64,000 nucleotides of DNA from Rhizobium sp. (GCA_019739215.1 JAHHDR010000026.1:1-64000), one strand, 5' to 3'; counted from the first letter of the stretch, positions 36,515-46,507 are shown. The notes: generated by a model from the sequence alone, not told the origin. Numbers and translations are program-made.

Positions 36515-37309
36515 TCAATCGGGTACTTTCATCCGCCCGAGATAGAGCGACATCAGCTGGGCCTGCGAGGAAATGCCGAGCTTGCGGTAGATGTTGCGGC
36601 GATGGACCTTGATCGTGCCGGTGGCAACGCCCAGCCGAAGGCCGATGGATTCGGACGAATGGCCCTGGAGCACCAGTTCGATGATCGAGGATTCGCGCTG
36701 CGTGAGCCGGTCGCTGATCCGGGCCTTGGCCTCCGATTTACGATCCGCGCGCAGGTGTCGGCTCGAATGGTCGAACCGAGCGCCGAGCCCGTTCCAGACC
36801 TTGCTGACCATCGCCGCCACCAGCGGCTCGGCCTTGCGCATCAGCGCATATTCGGCATCGCGGAACGCACCGGAACCTTCGCGCCGCATCAGCGACAGCA
36901 CGACTGTCACGTCGTCGCCCGGCACGACGAAGAAGCCGACCTCCTCGGCGAGCCGGGTCTTCACATAGTAGCTGCGATAGTATTCGGAAGCGAAGAAGCG
37001 ATCGGGCGCCAGCGCCCGCATGCGCCACACGCCCGGTTTCGGCAGCGAGGCGGCGGAGTAGAACGGATCGAGCAGATAGGGCCCGTCCTGATACATGCTG
37101 ACGAAGATCTCGTATTCCTCGGCGTCGAAGGTGGAGAAGAGATCGATCGGTCGCTCTGTTCCGCGGTAGGCGAAGATGACACAATAATCGAATGATATCA
37201 GTGACTTCATCAGATCAATGAACGTCTGGCCCGCCGTATGGTCATCCACGTCACGCAGGGTGACCAGCCGCGCTGCGGCATCAAAGAGACGGTCGAAATC
37301 CGTGCGCAA
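36515..37309 (-). CDS. LuxR-family transcriptional regulator
   Basis: This 264-residue regulator ends with a LuxR helix-turn-helix (about 198-258): LTQRESSIIELVLQGHSSESIGLRLGVATGTIKVHRRNIYRKLGI. The N-terminal ~180 residues have no phosphorylation site of a response regulator and probably sense a ligand. The likely start is TTG 37309, with AGGAGG nine bases upstream. It is divergent from the ABC transporter operon, and the gap between them holds two palindromes. Confidence 0.9.
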   Translation of the reverse strand: MRTDFDRLFDAAARLVTLRDVDDHTAGQTFIDLMKSLISFDYCVIFAYRGTERPIDLFSTFDAEEYEIFVSMYQDGPYLLDPFYSAASLPKPGVWRMRALAPDRFFASEYYRSYYVKTRLAEEVGFFVVPGDDVTVVLSLMRREGSGAFRDAEYALMRKAEPLVAAMVSKVWNGLGARFDHSSRHLRADRKSEAKARISDRLTQRESSIIELVLQGHSSESIGLRLGVATGTIKVHRRNIYRKLGISSQAQLMSLYLGRMKVPD

Positions 37310-37354
37310 AGCCGCGAGCCTCCTACTCCCCGAAAGGCGACAATCTTAACCATG

Positions 37355-37389
37355 TACCCCTCTTGGGGTATATACCCCGCAAGCGGTAT
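37355..37389. promoter_or_regulatory. Two tandem palindromes between the LuxR gene and the ABC operon
   Basis: TACCCC-tctt-GGGGTA at 37355-37370 is perfect. ATACC-8 bases-GGTAT at 37372-37389 follows, with its centre 18 bases further on. Both share the TACCCC core. They lie 46 bases before the regulator start and 81 bases before the transporter start, a position suited to control of both. Binding by the adjacent LuxR protein is inferred. Confidence 0.6.
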
Positions 37390-37469
37390 CTGGATAGTCT
37401 TGAGGTCGTACAGGGCTTAGAGGCGGCATAAGACCGCCGGGTTGAACCACAGGCCATGGGGAACCAGAT

Positions 37470-38567
37470 TTGAACACCGGGTCCGAATTCGATGTCGAAT
37501 TCCGGGCGGTCGCCAAGCGTTTCGGCACTGTGACCGCCGTCGAGGAAACCGATTTCCAGCTGCCGCGCGGCTCCTTCGTCGCCCTGCTGGGGCCGTCGGG
37601 ATGTGGCAAGACAACATGCCTCAGGATGATCGGCGGCTTCGAGCAGCCCAGCGCGGGCCGCGTGCTGATCGGTGGCGACGACATGACCGGCGTGCCGCCG
37701 TACCGACGCCCGGTCAACATGGTGTTCCAGCACTACGCGCTGTTTCCACATTTCGATGTCGAAACCAACATCGCCTACGGGCTGCGGCAGATCCGGCCCA
37801 GGCTGTCAGAGACCGAGATCATGCGCCGCGTCGGAGAGGCGCTCGAGCTCGTGCATCTCGGCCGCTTTGCCAAACGCCGCATACATGAAATGTCGGGCGG
37901 CCAGCAACAGCGGGTGGCGCTGGCCCGCGCGATCGTCAACAAGCCCCGGGTGCTGCTGCTCGACGAGCCGCTTGCGGCGCTCGACAAGAAGCTCCGCATC
38001 GCCATGCAGATGGAACTGCAGAACCTCCACCGCGAACTTGGCATCACCTTCCTTCTCGTCACGCACGACCAGGAAGAGGCGCTGTCGATGAGCGACCGGG
38101 TCTGCGTAATGAATGCTGGACGGATCGTGCAATTCGCGACGCCGCAGGAGATCTACGATCGTCCGGCCAACCCGTTCGTGGCGGATTTCGTCGGCAAGAC
38201 AAATTCGTTGACCGCCGTGCTGTCGGATGCCGACGGGGTGTCCGCCATCGCAACGCTCGGCGATGGCAGGCGGATGCAGCTTGTGTCCGGCGATGTCGCC
38301 AACGGCCCCGCGCTGCTGTCCATCCGTCCCGAAGCGATCCGGCTGTCGAGGGCCGCCGGCGATGGCGAGCGGCTGCGCGGCACCATCACCCACCGCATCT
38401 TTCTCGGCGCATCGGCCGAATATTCCATCGCGGTGCCCGGCATCGGCAATCTTCTCGTGCTTTCGGGCCGGGATTCAGGCGGACCTGCCGAACTTCATGA
38501 GCCGGGCACCGAGGTGGAACTCGAAATCGCCCCAGAGGCCCCGCGTATCTTCAGCGTGCAAACATAA
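37470..38567 (+). CDS. Polyamine-type ABC transporter ATPase (PotA-like)
   Basis: This is the ATPase of an importer in the spermidine/putrescine family. The 365 residues have the Walker A GPSGCGKTT (about 36-44), the Q-loop QHYALFPH, the signature [15 protein letters not shown], the Walker B VLLLDEPLAALD and a C-terminal TOBE domain (about 285-362). The start appears to be TTG 37470, with a gggga stretch eight bases upstream; no ATG is suitably placed. It leads a four-gene transporter operon. Confidence 0.93.
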   Translation: MNTGSEFDVEFRAVAKRFGTVTAVEETDFQLPRGSFVALLGPSGCGKTTCLRMIGGFEQPSAGRVLIGGDDMTGVPPYRRPVNMVFQHYALFPHFDVETNIAYGLRQIRPRLSETEIMRRVGEALELVHLGRFAKRRIHEMSGGQQQRVALARAIVNKPRVLLLDEPLAALDKKLRIAMQMELQNLHRELGITFLLVTHDQEEALSMSDRVCVMNAGRIVQFATPQEIYDRPANPFVADFVGKTNSLTAVLSDADGVSAIATLGDGRRMQLVSGDVANGPALLSIRPEAIRLSRAAGDGERLRGTITHRIFLGASAEYSIAVPGIGNLLVLSGRDSGGPAELHEPGTEVELEIAPEAPRIFSVQT

Positions 38568-38582
38568 CAAGGGAACAGTGCC

Positions 38583-39737
38583 ATGACCAAAAGAGAGAAT
38601 GACCACCTCACCCAGTCACAGTTCGCCGACGAACTGATGCGCTTCAAGCGCGGCTCGGTCACACGCCGCCACTTCCTCGGCGTGACGGGCCTCGGCCTGG
38701 CCACCGCCGTACTCGGCCGCAATATCGGCCCGCTTTCCGGCGATGCCTTTGCGCAGGACCTCGGCAGCCAGATGTCGATCGCCACCTGGCCCAACTACCA
38801 CGACCCCGCAACCTTCGACGCCTTCACCGCCAAGACCGGTGTCGCGGTGGAAGTCAATGTCTTCGGCTCGAACGAGGAAATGCTGGCCAAGCTCCAGGCC
38901 GGCGCATCGGGTTGGGATCTGTTCGTGCCGACGAACTACACGATCTCGACCTATCAGAAACTCGGCCTCATCGACGCACTCGACCTCGCGATGATCCCGA
39001 ATTTCAACGACGCGTCCCAGAACCAGCGCTTCACCCATGAAGGCAAGATCGACGGCAGCACCTATGCCCTGCCGAAGAACTGGGGCACGACGGGCATCGC
39101 CTTCAACTCGGGCAAGATGAAGACCGCGGTGACGAGCTGGAAGGAATTCTTCGACGTCGCCATGGGCGAGGCCGACGGTCGCGCCATGGTTCACGACTAC
39201 CAGCTGACGACGATCGGCAATGCGCTGGTGGCGCTCGGCTACGGCTTCAACTCGACCAAGGCCGACGAACTCGCCAAGGCCGAGGAACTGCTGGTCAAGG
39301 TGAAGCCGCATCTGTTCGCAATCAATTCGGACTACCAGCCGTCGATGCGCTCGACCGACGCCTGGATGACCATGTGCTGGACCAATGACGGTGCCCAGCT
39401 CAATCGCGACATGCCGGAGATCAAGTTCGTGCTCGGCAAGGACGGTGGTGAAATCTGGTGCGACTTCTACGCCATCCCCAAGGATGCCGCGAACAAGCCT
39501 GCCGGCTACGCGCTTCTCAACTTCCTGATGGATCCGGAGAATGCCAAGAAGGAGCATATCGCCAACGGCACGCCGACGACAGACTCCCGCGTGCTGGCGC
39601 TGCTGCCGAAGGATCTGACATCGAACCTGATCGTCTATCCCGACGAAGCGTCGCTGACGCCGCTGGAGTTCGGCGCTGCGGTGACGCTGACCGATCCGGG
39701 CCGCGCCGAGGTGATGGCCCGCTTCAAGTCGGCCTGA
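38583..39737 (+). CDS. Polyamine-type ABC transporter substrate-binding protein (PotD-like)
   Basis: This 384-residue periplasmic binding protein has a twin-arginine signal (SVTRRHFLGVTGLGLATAVLG, about residues 25-45), so it is probably exported folded by Tat. The mature part begins near DLGSQMSIATWPNYHDP and shows the PotD-like segment WDLFVPTNYTISTYQKLGLID. The ligand may be a polyamine or another small organic acid or amine. It lies 15 bases after the ATPase gene. Confidence 0.92.
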   Translation: MTKRENDHLTQSQFADELMRFKRGSVTRRHFLGVTGLGLATAVLGRNIGPLSGDAFAQDLGSQMSIATWPNYHDPATFDAFTAKTGVAVEVNVFGSNEEMLAKLQAGASGWDLFVPTNYTISTYQKLGLIDALDLAMIPNFNDASQNQRFTHEGKIDGSTYALPKNWGTTGIAFNSGKMKTAVTSWKEFFDVAMGEADGRAMVHDYQLTTIGNALVALGYGFNSTKADELAKAEELLVKVKPHLFAINSDYQPSMRSTDAWMTMCWTNDGAQLNRDMPEIKFVLGKDGGEIWCDFYAIPKDAANKPAGYALLNFLMDPENAKKEHIANGTPTTDSRVLALLPKDLTSNLIVYPDEASLTPLEFGAAVTLTDPGRAEVMARFKSA

Positions 39738-39817
39738 TCACGTCATAGACCTCCATCATGCCTCGGCCCCCTAGCGGGTCGGGGCAAGAACCACGGGCGT
39801 TCCTTCCCGAGCAGGCA

Positions 39818-40684
39818 ATGACCATCACGACGGCGAGACAAAAGAACATAGTGACGGCGGCGCTGATGGCGCCGGCGGCCATCTGGCTGTTCGTCTTCCT
39901 GGTACTGCCATTCATCGCCATGCTGGTCTTCGCCTTTGGCGAGCGCTCACCTGAGGGCGGCTACCAGCCGGCTTTCACCTTCGCACAGTTCGCCAACCTG
40001 CCGTCCCGCGCCGCCGCCTTCTGGAACACGATGATTCTCGCGCCGGTCGGCGCCTTCGTCTGCCTCGTCGTCGCCTATCCGGTCGCCTATTATCTGGCGC
40101 TGAAGGCGCACCCGCGATATCGGCTGCTGCTCGTCTCGCTGGTCATCGTGCCGTTCTGGACGAGCCTGCTGGTGCGTACCTATGCCTGGATGTACATCCT
40201 CGGATCGCGTGGCATTCCCAACCTGCTCGGGCTGATCGGCCTCGAGGACTTGCGGCTAATCAACACCCCGTTCGCCGTGCTTGTCGGCATCGTCTACGGC
40301 TACCTGCCGCTGATGATCATGCCGATCTATGTCAGCCTCGAGAAGCTCGATCGCCGGCTGATCGATGCCTCGTCGGATCTCGGCGCCAGACCGGTGACGA
40401 CGTTCTTCAACGTTACCCTGCCGCTATCCCTGCCCGGCGTCATGACCGGTGTGGCGCTCGTCACCATCCTCCTGCTCGGCGAATACCTGATCCCGCAGTT
40501 GTTGGGCGGCGGCAAGGTGTTCTTCATCGGCAACGCGCTGGTCGACCTGTTCCTGCAATCGCGCAACTGGCCGTTCGGGTCCGCCATCGCCGTCACGCTC
40601 GTCGTCGTGGTCGTGGTCGTGCTGATGGTCGCGATGCGCATCGCCTGGCGGATCGCCGGGACGCGACAGGTGGACCTGATATGA
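39818..40684 (+). CDS. Polyamine-type ABC transporter permease (PotB-like)
   Basis: This 288-residue inner-membrane permease has six predicted helices and the EAA loop IDASSDLGARPVTTFFNVTLPLSLPGV. I prefer ATG 39818 (MTITTARQKN), close to the first helix, over an ATG at 39758 that adds 20 polar residues. It overlaps the next permease gene by four bases. Confidence 0.92.
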   Translation: MTITTARQKNIVTAALMAPAAIWLFVFLVLPFIAMLVFAFGERSPEGGYQPAFTFAQFANLPSRAAAFWNTMILAPVGAFVCLVVAYPVAYYLALKAHPRYRLLLVSLVIVPFWTSLLVRTYAWMYILGSRGIPNLLGLIGLEDLRLINTPFAVLVGIVYGYLPLMIMPIYVSLEKLDRRLIDASSDLGARPVTTFFNVTLPLSLPGVMTGVALVTILLLGEYLIPQLLGGGKVFFIGNALVDLFLQSRNWPFGSAIAVTLVVVVVVVLMVAMRIAWRIAGTRQVDLI

Positions 40685-41505
40685 GAGCGCTGGTCGCCTG
40701 CGTCTACCTGTTCCTCTATGCGCCGATTGCGCTGGTGGTGCTGTTCTCCTTCAATGCCGGCCGCAGTGCGAGTGAGTTCACCGGATTTTCGCTTGAATGG
40801 TATGTCAAGGCGCTGACGAACCGCTTCCTGCTGGAAGCGCTGCAAAACAGCCTGATCATCGCCTTCACCTCAGCGACCTTGGCCGCGGTGTTCGGCACGA
40901 TGGCGGCGCTCGGCATGGAGCGTATGGGACCGCGCAGCCGAGCGATCTTCGACGGGCTTTTTGCGGCCGCCATCGTCGTGCCGGGCGTGGTGATCGGGAT
41001 TGCGACGCTGGTGGCGCTGGTGGCCGTTTTCGGCGCGCTCAACCCCGCACTTGCCGCACTATGGCCGACGGACGCACCGCCGAAACTGGGCCTGGGATAT
41101 GGCTCGATCATCGCCGCGCACGGCCTGTTCTCGCTGGCGCTGGTGACGATGCTGGTCAAGGCACGCGTCGCGACACTCGGGCGGGATATTGTCGAAGCCT
41201 CGTCCGACCTCAATGCCACACCGTTGACCACATTCCGGCAGATCGTGCTGCCGCAAATCATGCCATCAATCCTGGCCGGCTTCCTGCTGGCGTTCACCTT
41301 CTCTTTCGACGATTTCATCATCGCCTTCTTCGTCGCCGGCTCGAAGACGACGCTGCCGATCTATGTCTTCGCCTCGATCCGCCGCGGTGTGACGCCGGAG
41401 ATCAACGCCATCGCAACGACCGTGCTCATCGCCTCGCTGGTCCTGATCGTGCTGGCGCGGCTGCTGTTACGCGAAAAGAACAAGAAAACCACCGACGGGG
41501 AATGA
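40681..41505 (+). CDS. Polyamine-type ABC transporter permease (PotC-like)
   Basis: This 274-residue partner permease has about six helices, the EAA loop VEASSDLNATPLTTFRQIVLPQIMPSI and the family segment FTFSFDDFIIAFFVAG. It overlaps the first permease gene by four bases and stops one base before the SDR gene, so all are in one operon. Confidence 0.93.
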   Translation: MRALVACVYLFLYAPIALVVLFSFNAGRSASEFTGFSLEWYVKALTNRFLLEALQNSLIIAFTSATLAAVFGTMAALGMERMGPRSRAIFDGLFAAAIVVPGVVIGIATLVALVAVFGALNPALAALWPTDAPPKLGLGYGSIIAAHGLFSLALVTMLVKARVATLGRDIVEASSDLNATPLTTFRQIVLPQIMPSILAGFLLAFTFSFDDFIIAFFVAGSKTTLPIYVFASIRRGVTPEINAIATTVLIASLVLIVLARLLLREKNKKTTDGE

Positions 41506-41506
41506 C

Positions 41507-42268
41507 ATGATACTGAAGGATCGGGTTGCGATCGTCACCGGTGCAGGCTCCGGCATCGGCAGGGCCGGCGCGATGATCATGGCGCGCGAGGGTGCGCATG
41601 TCGCCATCCTCGACCGCAACGCCGTGGGCGCTGAACAGACGGTCGAGATCGTCAGGGCACGTGGCGGCTCCGCCGAAGCGATCGCGATCGATGTGACCGA
41701 CGATGCCGCGCTGACCAAGGCCATCGATGCAGTGCATGGTCGGCATGGCCGGATCGATATCCTGCACAATCACGCCGGTGCGCAGGTGGAGGGCAATCTC
41801 GAGGATGTGTCGGTCGAAGGTTTCGACCGATCCTGGGATCTCAACGTGCGGTCACACTTCATCGCAGCGCGTGCCGTGATGCCGCATATGCGCGCGGCTG
41901 GACGCGGCGTGATCCTCAACACGTCGTCGAGTTCCGGGGTGCTCTATGACCGGGAAATGGTCGCCTACACCACGACCAAGCACGCCGTGGTGGCGATGAC
42001 GCGCCAGATCGCAGGCGACTATGGCCGCTACGGGATCCGGGTCAACGCGCTGTGCCCCGGATGGGTCGACACGCCCTTCAACGAGCCCTTCATACGCCAG
42101 GTCGGCGGCCGGACCGTGATCGAGGACTATATCCGGAAACGCGTTCCGCTCGGGAGATGGGCCGACGTCGAAGAGATCGCCGAGCCCATCCTGTTCCTTG
42201 TGTCGGACCGCTCGTCCTATGTCACCGGTCAGATCCTGGTCTGTGACGGCGGGGAGACGATCGCCTGA
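41507..42268 (+). CDS. Short-chain dehydrogenase/reductase
   Basis: This is a 253-residue NAD(P)-dependent oxidoreductase with the cofactor motif TGAGSGIG (about 11-18), NHAGA in place of the usual NNAGx (about 88-92), the catalytic Ser of NTSSSSG (about 138-144) and Tyr154/Lys158 in YTTTK. It is the last gene of the transporter operon and probably oxidises the imported compound or a product of it. Substrate unknown. Confidence 0.93.
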   Translation: MILKDRVAIVTGAGSGIGRAGAMIMAREGAHVAILDRNAVGAEQTVEIVRARGGSAEAIAIDVTDDAALTKAIDAVHGRHGRIDILHNHAGAQVEGNLEDVSVEGFDRSWDLNVRSHFIAARAVMPHMRAAGRGVILNTSSSSGVLYDREMVAYTTTKHAVVAMTRQIAGDYGRYGIRVNALCPGWVDTPFNEPFIRQVGGRTVIEDYIRKRVPLGRWADVEEIAEPILFLVSDRSSYVTGQILVCDGGETIA

Positions 42269-42271
42269 CGA

Positions 42272-42532
42272 TCAGGTGCAGCCCATGCGGCGCTCTTCGC
42301 GCTTGATCTGGTTGATGCGGCGCTGCTCGCGGCGGGAAAAGTCCGGATAATCCGTGTAGCAGTCGCTGTTGTCGAAGGTACGCCGTCCGTCGCGTGTATT
42401 GAAGCAGTAGCCGTTGTCGTTGTAGATCGCGTTGCGCTCGTACCAGAGATCGTAGCACGCATCGGCAAAAGCGGGCTGAGCCCAAGTCGCCGCCCCGACA
42501 ACCGTCAGAATTGCCAAAGTTGAAATCCGCAT
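42272..42532 (-). CDS. Small secreted YARHG-domain protein
   Basis: This 86-residue product has a signal peptide (MRISTLAILTVVGAATWAQPAFA). The mature part reads CYDLWYERNAIYNDNGYCFNTRDGRRTF, which fits the YARHG domain, and has four cysteines for possible disulfides. I chose ATG 42532 with an upstream gaggag; ATG 42547 would add five residues before the signal. It is convergent with the SDR gene. The function of the domain is unknown. Confidence 0.8.
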   Translation of the reverse strand: MRISTLAILTVVGAATWAQPAFADACYDLWYERNAIYNDNGYCFNTRDGRRTFDNSDCYTDYPDFSRREQRRINQIKREERRMGCT

Positions 42533-42661
42533 GTCCCCACTCCTCATTTTGCTGCAGATCGATTAGACGATAGCGGAGACGTTGGCAAACGCGCTTTTAT
42601 TCGAATCGCGTGGCCGGCCCAAGAACAGTCCCGCCCTCACCACTCCAGCCATGTGACAACC

Positions 42662-44077
42662 ATGAAAATCCCGGACCCGGTCCTGCCAACCCCGCGGCTG
42701 CGAGACCTCTTCGCATCCGGTCGCACCGCGGCAACGTTGCTGCTTGGCGCAGGCGTCGGGCTCGAGGCGCTCGAGTTCTATGTCACCACCAGCCTGATGC
42801 CGTCGATGGTGCGGGACATCGGCGGGCTCGAACTGCTCGCCTGGACATCCTCGCTCTTTGTCGCCGCGGTCGTGCTCGGCTCGATCTGCGTGGTCATCCG
42901 GCCGCGCAACGTCACGCTCAACCAGACCTATGTCGCCGGCACGATCCTGTTCGGCTTGGGCTGCGCGATCATCGGGCTGGCGCCCGACATGCTGGTCGTG
43001 CTCATAGGCCGGGCGGTGCAGGGCTTCGGCGCCGGGCTGCTGGTGACGATGGCCTACTCCTTCATCCGCTTTGTCTACCCGCCGGGACTGCAGAACGCCG
43101 CCTCGGCCTTCTACAGCGCGCTATGGGGCGTGTCGGTATTCCTCGGGCCGTCGATGGGCGGCATGTTCGCGGCCGGCAGCCAATGGCGCTGGGCGTTCCT
43201 CGTGCTCATACCCTTCGCCGTGCTGATGGCGCTGTGCGCGCCACGATGGTTGCCGCGCGGGGAGGATGACCGCGGATCGCAGGCCATTCCGGTCGTCCAG
43301 ATCGGACTGGTCATCGGGTCGATCCTGGCAATATCCTTCGCGAGCACGGCGGAGACGGACGGCGCCAGAGCCGTGCTGGTGGCGGCCGGCGTCACCGCGA
43401 TCGTTCTCCTCTTGCTGCGGGAGCGGCGTTCCCGAGCGCGGCTTTTTCCTGTGCAGGCCACGTGGCTCTCGCATCCACTCGCCAAGGCCTATCTGGTGAT
43501 GTTCCTGGTCATCGTCGCGCTGAACTCGGACATATATGCGCCCTACTTCCTTCAGACGCTGCAAGGCGTCACGCCATTGCTGGCGGGATACATCGTCGCG
43601 CTGGTCGCGCTGGGCTGGACGGCAGCGGGACTGGGAACCGCCTCTTTCACGGGCAGGCGGGCGCTGCTGTCGATCGTGGCCGGCGCTGCACTGTGCGGGG
43701 TATCCACTTTGGTGCTTGGCCTAGTCATCAGCGTTGCAGAACCCGCCGGAAGTGCGGCGCGCGTCGTCGCGGTCGCGCTGCTGCTGTTCGGCATGGGCGC
43801 CGGCATCGGCCTGGGCTGGGCGCATCTGGTCTCGCTGGTCCTGACGCGTGCCGATGCCGCCGAAGCCGACAAGGCGTCGGCCTCAGTCAATCTCATCCAG
43901 TCGCTCGGCGCGGCGTTCGGCGCGGCAATCGCCGGCGTCATTGCCAATGCGACCGGAGTTGTCGATCCCGGCGGCGTGGCGGGGGCGGCGCGGGCCGGAT
44001 TCTGGCTCTATGTCCTGATGGGCTTGTCGGCTCTGGCCGGCCTGCCGGTGGCAATTTCCCTTCTCAGAAAGTCGTGA
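42662..44077 (+). CDS. MFS transporter, DHA-like multidrug efflux type
   Basis: This 471-residue membrane protein has about 12-14 helices and shows MFS patterns such as [21 protein letters not shown] (about 115-135). ATG 42662 is chosen; a GTG at 42653 would add three residues. Large hydrophobic drugs or metabolites are typical substrates of this family. Its end overlaps the alcohol dehydrogenase gene (opposite strand) by 14 bases. Confidence 0.88.
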   Translation: MKIPDPVLPTPRLRDLFASGRTAATLLLGAGVGLEALEFYVTTSLMPSMVRDIGGLELLAWTSSLFVAAVVLGSICVVIRPRNVTLNQTYVAGTILFGLGCAIIGLAPDMLVVLIGRAVQGFGAGLLVTMAYSFIRFVYPPGLQNAASAFYSALWGVSVFLGPSMGGMFAAGSQWRWAFLVLIPFAVLMALCAPRWLPRGEDDRGSQAIPVVQIGLVIGSILAISFASTAETDGARAVLVAAGVTAIVLLLLRERRSRARLFPVQATWLSHPLAKAYLVMFLVIVALNSDIYAPYFLQTLQGVTPLLAGYIVALVALGWTAAGLGTASFTGRRALLSIVAGAALCGVSTLVLGLVISVAEPAGSAARVVAVALLLFGMGAGIGLGWAHLVSLVLTRADAAEADKASASVNLIQSLGAAFGAAIAGVIANATGVVDPGGVAGAARAGFWLYVLMGLSALAGLPVAISLLRKS

Positions 44078-45104
44078 TCACGCTGATTCCGAGATCGCGG
44101 GACGTCTCCATTCCGATGAGCGCCGGTACTGCCTCTTCCAGCGTGATCCGGCGACCGATGAGCCGCTGCGGCGCAAGCTTGCCCGTGGCGATCATGGCGA
44201 ACATCGCATCGTAGCGCCATGCCTGCATGCCGTGACTGCCGTAGATTTCGAGCTCATGGCTAATGATCTGCGCCATCGGTACAGGTGGTGCGGCGTCGTC
44301 ACCCAGCATCAGGCCGACCTGGACGTGGCGGCCACGCCGTCGCAGGTTGCGGATCGAGTTGAAGCTCGTCACCCGATGCCCGAGAGCATCGATGGAGGCA
44401 TGGGCGCCTCCGGTGGTGATGTCCCGCACCGCCTCGACAACATCCGTCGCGTCGGCGGCATTGACGGCCGCGACGGCGCCGACCGAACGGGCGAAGTCGA
44501 GCTTGGCACCATCGAGATCGATGGCGACGACGTTGGCGCCCAGCGCAGAGGCGATCATGACCGCCGACAGCCCGACGCCACCGCAGCCATGAACCGCAAC
44601 CCATTCGCCGGGCCGGACACGGGCCTGGTCGACCACGGCGCGGAAAGACGTTGCAAAACGGCAGCCGAGGCTCGCGGCGGTGGCGTCATCGAGCGCGTCA
44701 GGCAGGCGCACGAGGTTGGTGTCAGCGTGGTGGATGCCGACATATTCGGCGAAGGAACCCCAATAGGTGAAGCCCGGCTGCTGCTGGTCGGGACAGACCT
44801 GGTGATTGCCCGAATGGCATTCGCCGCAGTGTCCGCAGCCGGCGACGAAGGGCACGGTCACGCGCTCGCCGACCCGGAAACGGCGGACGTCTGCACCCAC
44901 GGCCACGATCGTCCCTGCAAGTTCATGGCCCGGCACATGCGGCAGCACGATATCAGGATCATGCCCGAGCCAGCCGTGCCAGTCGCTGCGGCAGACACCG
45001 GAGGCCTCGACCTTGACGACGACCCCGTGCCGCTCTGGAGTCGGGTCTGGCAGCGTGCGGATTTCCGGCATCTGGCCGAATGTCTCGTAATACATGGCAC
45101 GCAT
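44064..45104 (-). CDS. Zinc-dependent alcohol dehydrogenase
   Basis: This 346-residue medium-chain dehydrogenase has the catalytic zinc ligands in GVCRSDWHG (about 35-43) and PGHELAG (about 57-63), four structural-zinc cysteines in [16 protein letters not shown] (about 88-103) and the Rossmann motif [11 protein letters not shown]. It ends against the MFS gene, tail to tail. An alternative start lies at the Met four residues on. The alcohol or polyol substrate is unknown. Confidence 0.92.
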   Translation of the reverse strand: MRAMYYETFGQMPEIRTLPDPTPERHGVVVKVEASGVCRSDWHGWLGHDPDIVLPHVPGHELAGTIVAVGADVRRFRVGERVTVPFVAGCGHCGECHSGNHQVCPDQQQPGFTYWGSFAEYVGIHHADTNLVRLPDALDDATAASLGCRFATSFRAVVDQARVRPGEWVAVHGCGGVGLSAVMIASALGANVVAIDLDGAKLDFARSVGAVAAVNAADATDVVEAVRDITTGGAHASIDALGHRVTSFNSIRNLRRRGRHVQVGLMLGDDAAPPVPMAQIISHELEIYGSHGMQAWRYDAMFAMIATGKLAPQRLIGRRITLEEAVPALIGMETSRDLGISVITTF

Positions 45105-45282
45105 CGTTCACCCCGGCTCATGGAGCCGCAGCCCTGGAGGACCGCGGACTGACGCGACCGCCCCGAGTCAGCGGGGGCCGGTCGATGGCAAGATTGCCAT
45201 GCGATCGGCACCGGATGAAGCGCGGCCGCGCATGATATTTGGTTATGCACCGATCAGGTGAGGCAAGGTTCGGTAGCGACCA

Positions 45283-45684
45283 TCACGCCTCGCCGGAATA
45301 TTGCGCGTCGTCGACCGGCTCGAGCCAGTCCACCGCCTTGCCATCAAGCGCCTCCTGGATGGCGATATGGGTCATGGCCACAGTTGGCGAGGCACCGTGC
45401 CAGTGTTTCTCGCCCGGCTCGAACCACACAGTGTCGCCTGCGCGGATTGTCTCGATCTTGCCGCCCCAGACCTGGCACACGCCACTGCCCGCCGTCACGA
45501 CCAACGTCTGACCGAGCGGATGGGTGTGCCAGGCGGTGCGTGCGCCAGGCTCGAAGGTCACCGACACCGCGCGCACCCGCGCTGGCTCCGGCGCCTCGAT
45601 CAGGGGATCCTGCCGCACGGTGCCGGTGAAGTAGGACGCAGGCGGAATGGCGGATGGGCGGCTGCCAACGGGGTGGATCTTCAT
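45283..45684 (-). CDS. Cupin-domain protein
   Basis: This 133-residue single-domain cupin has the first motif [22 protein letters not shown] (metal His residues at HTH) and the second [20 protein letters not shown]. It resembles the small YhhW/ChrR-like cupins whose roles range from quercetin-type dioxygenase to isomerase. It stands alone before a non-coding stretch. Confidence 0.88.
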   Translation of the reverse strand: MKIHPVGSRPSAIPPASYFTGTVRQDPLIEAPEPARVRAVSVTFEPGARTAWHTHPLGQTLVVTAGSGVCQVWGGKIETIRAGDTVWFEPGEKHWHGASPTVAMTHIAIQEALDGKAVDWLEPVDDAQYSGEA

Positions 45685-46129
45685 GGGAGTCCTCAGGGAT
45701 TGCGACAGTTAGTCGATGATAGCACAGATCGGGAGCACAGACGATGGCCACAGCCATCCACAATATCATCAAACCGCAGCACCAATTCGTGATGCAGACG
45801 CGGTGGGATCTGGCGATTCCCAAGAACATCGACAACCAAATGCCGAGCCAAACGGCTTAATCTCAAGGGACTGGTGGCCCAGTGGCGATGAAAGTGTGAA
45901 CCACGATAAGTACTGGATAATAAACAAACCTCGCGCGTCTCACTACGAGCTCGATGTGTTTTCATGCTTTGATCAGGGTATCGTATAAGCTCTGAAGTGG
46001 ACGTACTGCATGGACGCGGCGGCACATCTAAAGAATGGCCTGGTGTCGTGCAAAGTGAGTGGCTGGCTTTCTTTTGGCTCTCTCCGGTTAAGCAGGTCAC
46101 GCTCCGTATCCGGAGCACGAGCACCTATG
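45685..46129. other. Stretch without a supportable gene
   Basis: These 445 bases contain only short overlapping frames without recognisable similarity. Base composition is lower in GC than the flanks (for example 45900-46010), in keeping with foreign or decayed DNA at the edge of the mobile-element scar that follows. Confidence 0.5.
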
Positions 46130-46411
46130 TCAAAGCACCTTGATGCCGTTGTGAGGTAACTTCGGTCGCCATCGGATACCGACGCCGTCCAACTCGGGTC
46201 CGTCGGTGTTAGCAGCCACAAACTGCAGATCGGCGTTCCGAAAGGCATCGTAAAGCTTGTCGCGCACCTTGGCCGAAGCCTGATGATCTCCGTTTTCGAA
46301 CCTCGTCAATGACCTCAAGCTTACGCCGGAACGCTGACATAAGTCTTCCTGGGTCCACCCCAGGAAGCTTCGTGCAGCTCTACAAATTATTGGCGTCAAG
46401 ACCGAAGACAT
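46130..46411 (-). CDS. XRE-family transcriptional regulator
   Basis: This 93-residue protein has one Cro/CI-type helix-turn-helix (about 6-62): ICRAARSFLGWTQEDLCQRSGVSLRSLTRFENGDHQAS. It belongs to the small single-domain regulators common on genomic islands. I chose ATG 46411; the open frame runs on to 46501 but crosses three operator-like repeats. No toxin partner is visible next to it. Confidence 0.82.
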   Translation of the reverse strand: MSSVLTPIICRAARSFLGWTQEDLCQRSGVSLRSLTRFENGDHQASAKVRDKLYDAFRNADLQFVAANTDGPELDGVGIRWRPKLPHNGIKVL

Positions 46412-46456
46412 TGCTTCGGATTCGCAGCCGACGAGCCACATGTCAAATTCGTCATA

Positions 46457-46507
46457 CAAAACGCCAAATATGGCTGTCAAAACGCCAATTGCGGCTTGCA
46501 AAACGCC
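46457..46507. repeat. Three phased 9-base direct repeats upstream of the XRE gene
   Basis: CAAAACGCC occurs at 46457-46465, 46478-46486 and 46499-46507, exactly 21 bases apart (two helical turns), 46-96 bases before the XRE start. The inter-repeat bases are only partly conserved (aatatggctgt, aattgcggctt). The phasing suggests an autoregulatory operator read from one face of the DNA. Confidence 0.7.

Noticed and set aside
46457..46507. A CRISPR array
   Set aside because: There are only three 9-base repeats with 12-base spacers and no cas genes; the layout fits operator sites.
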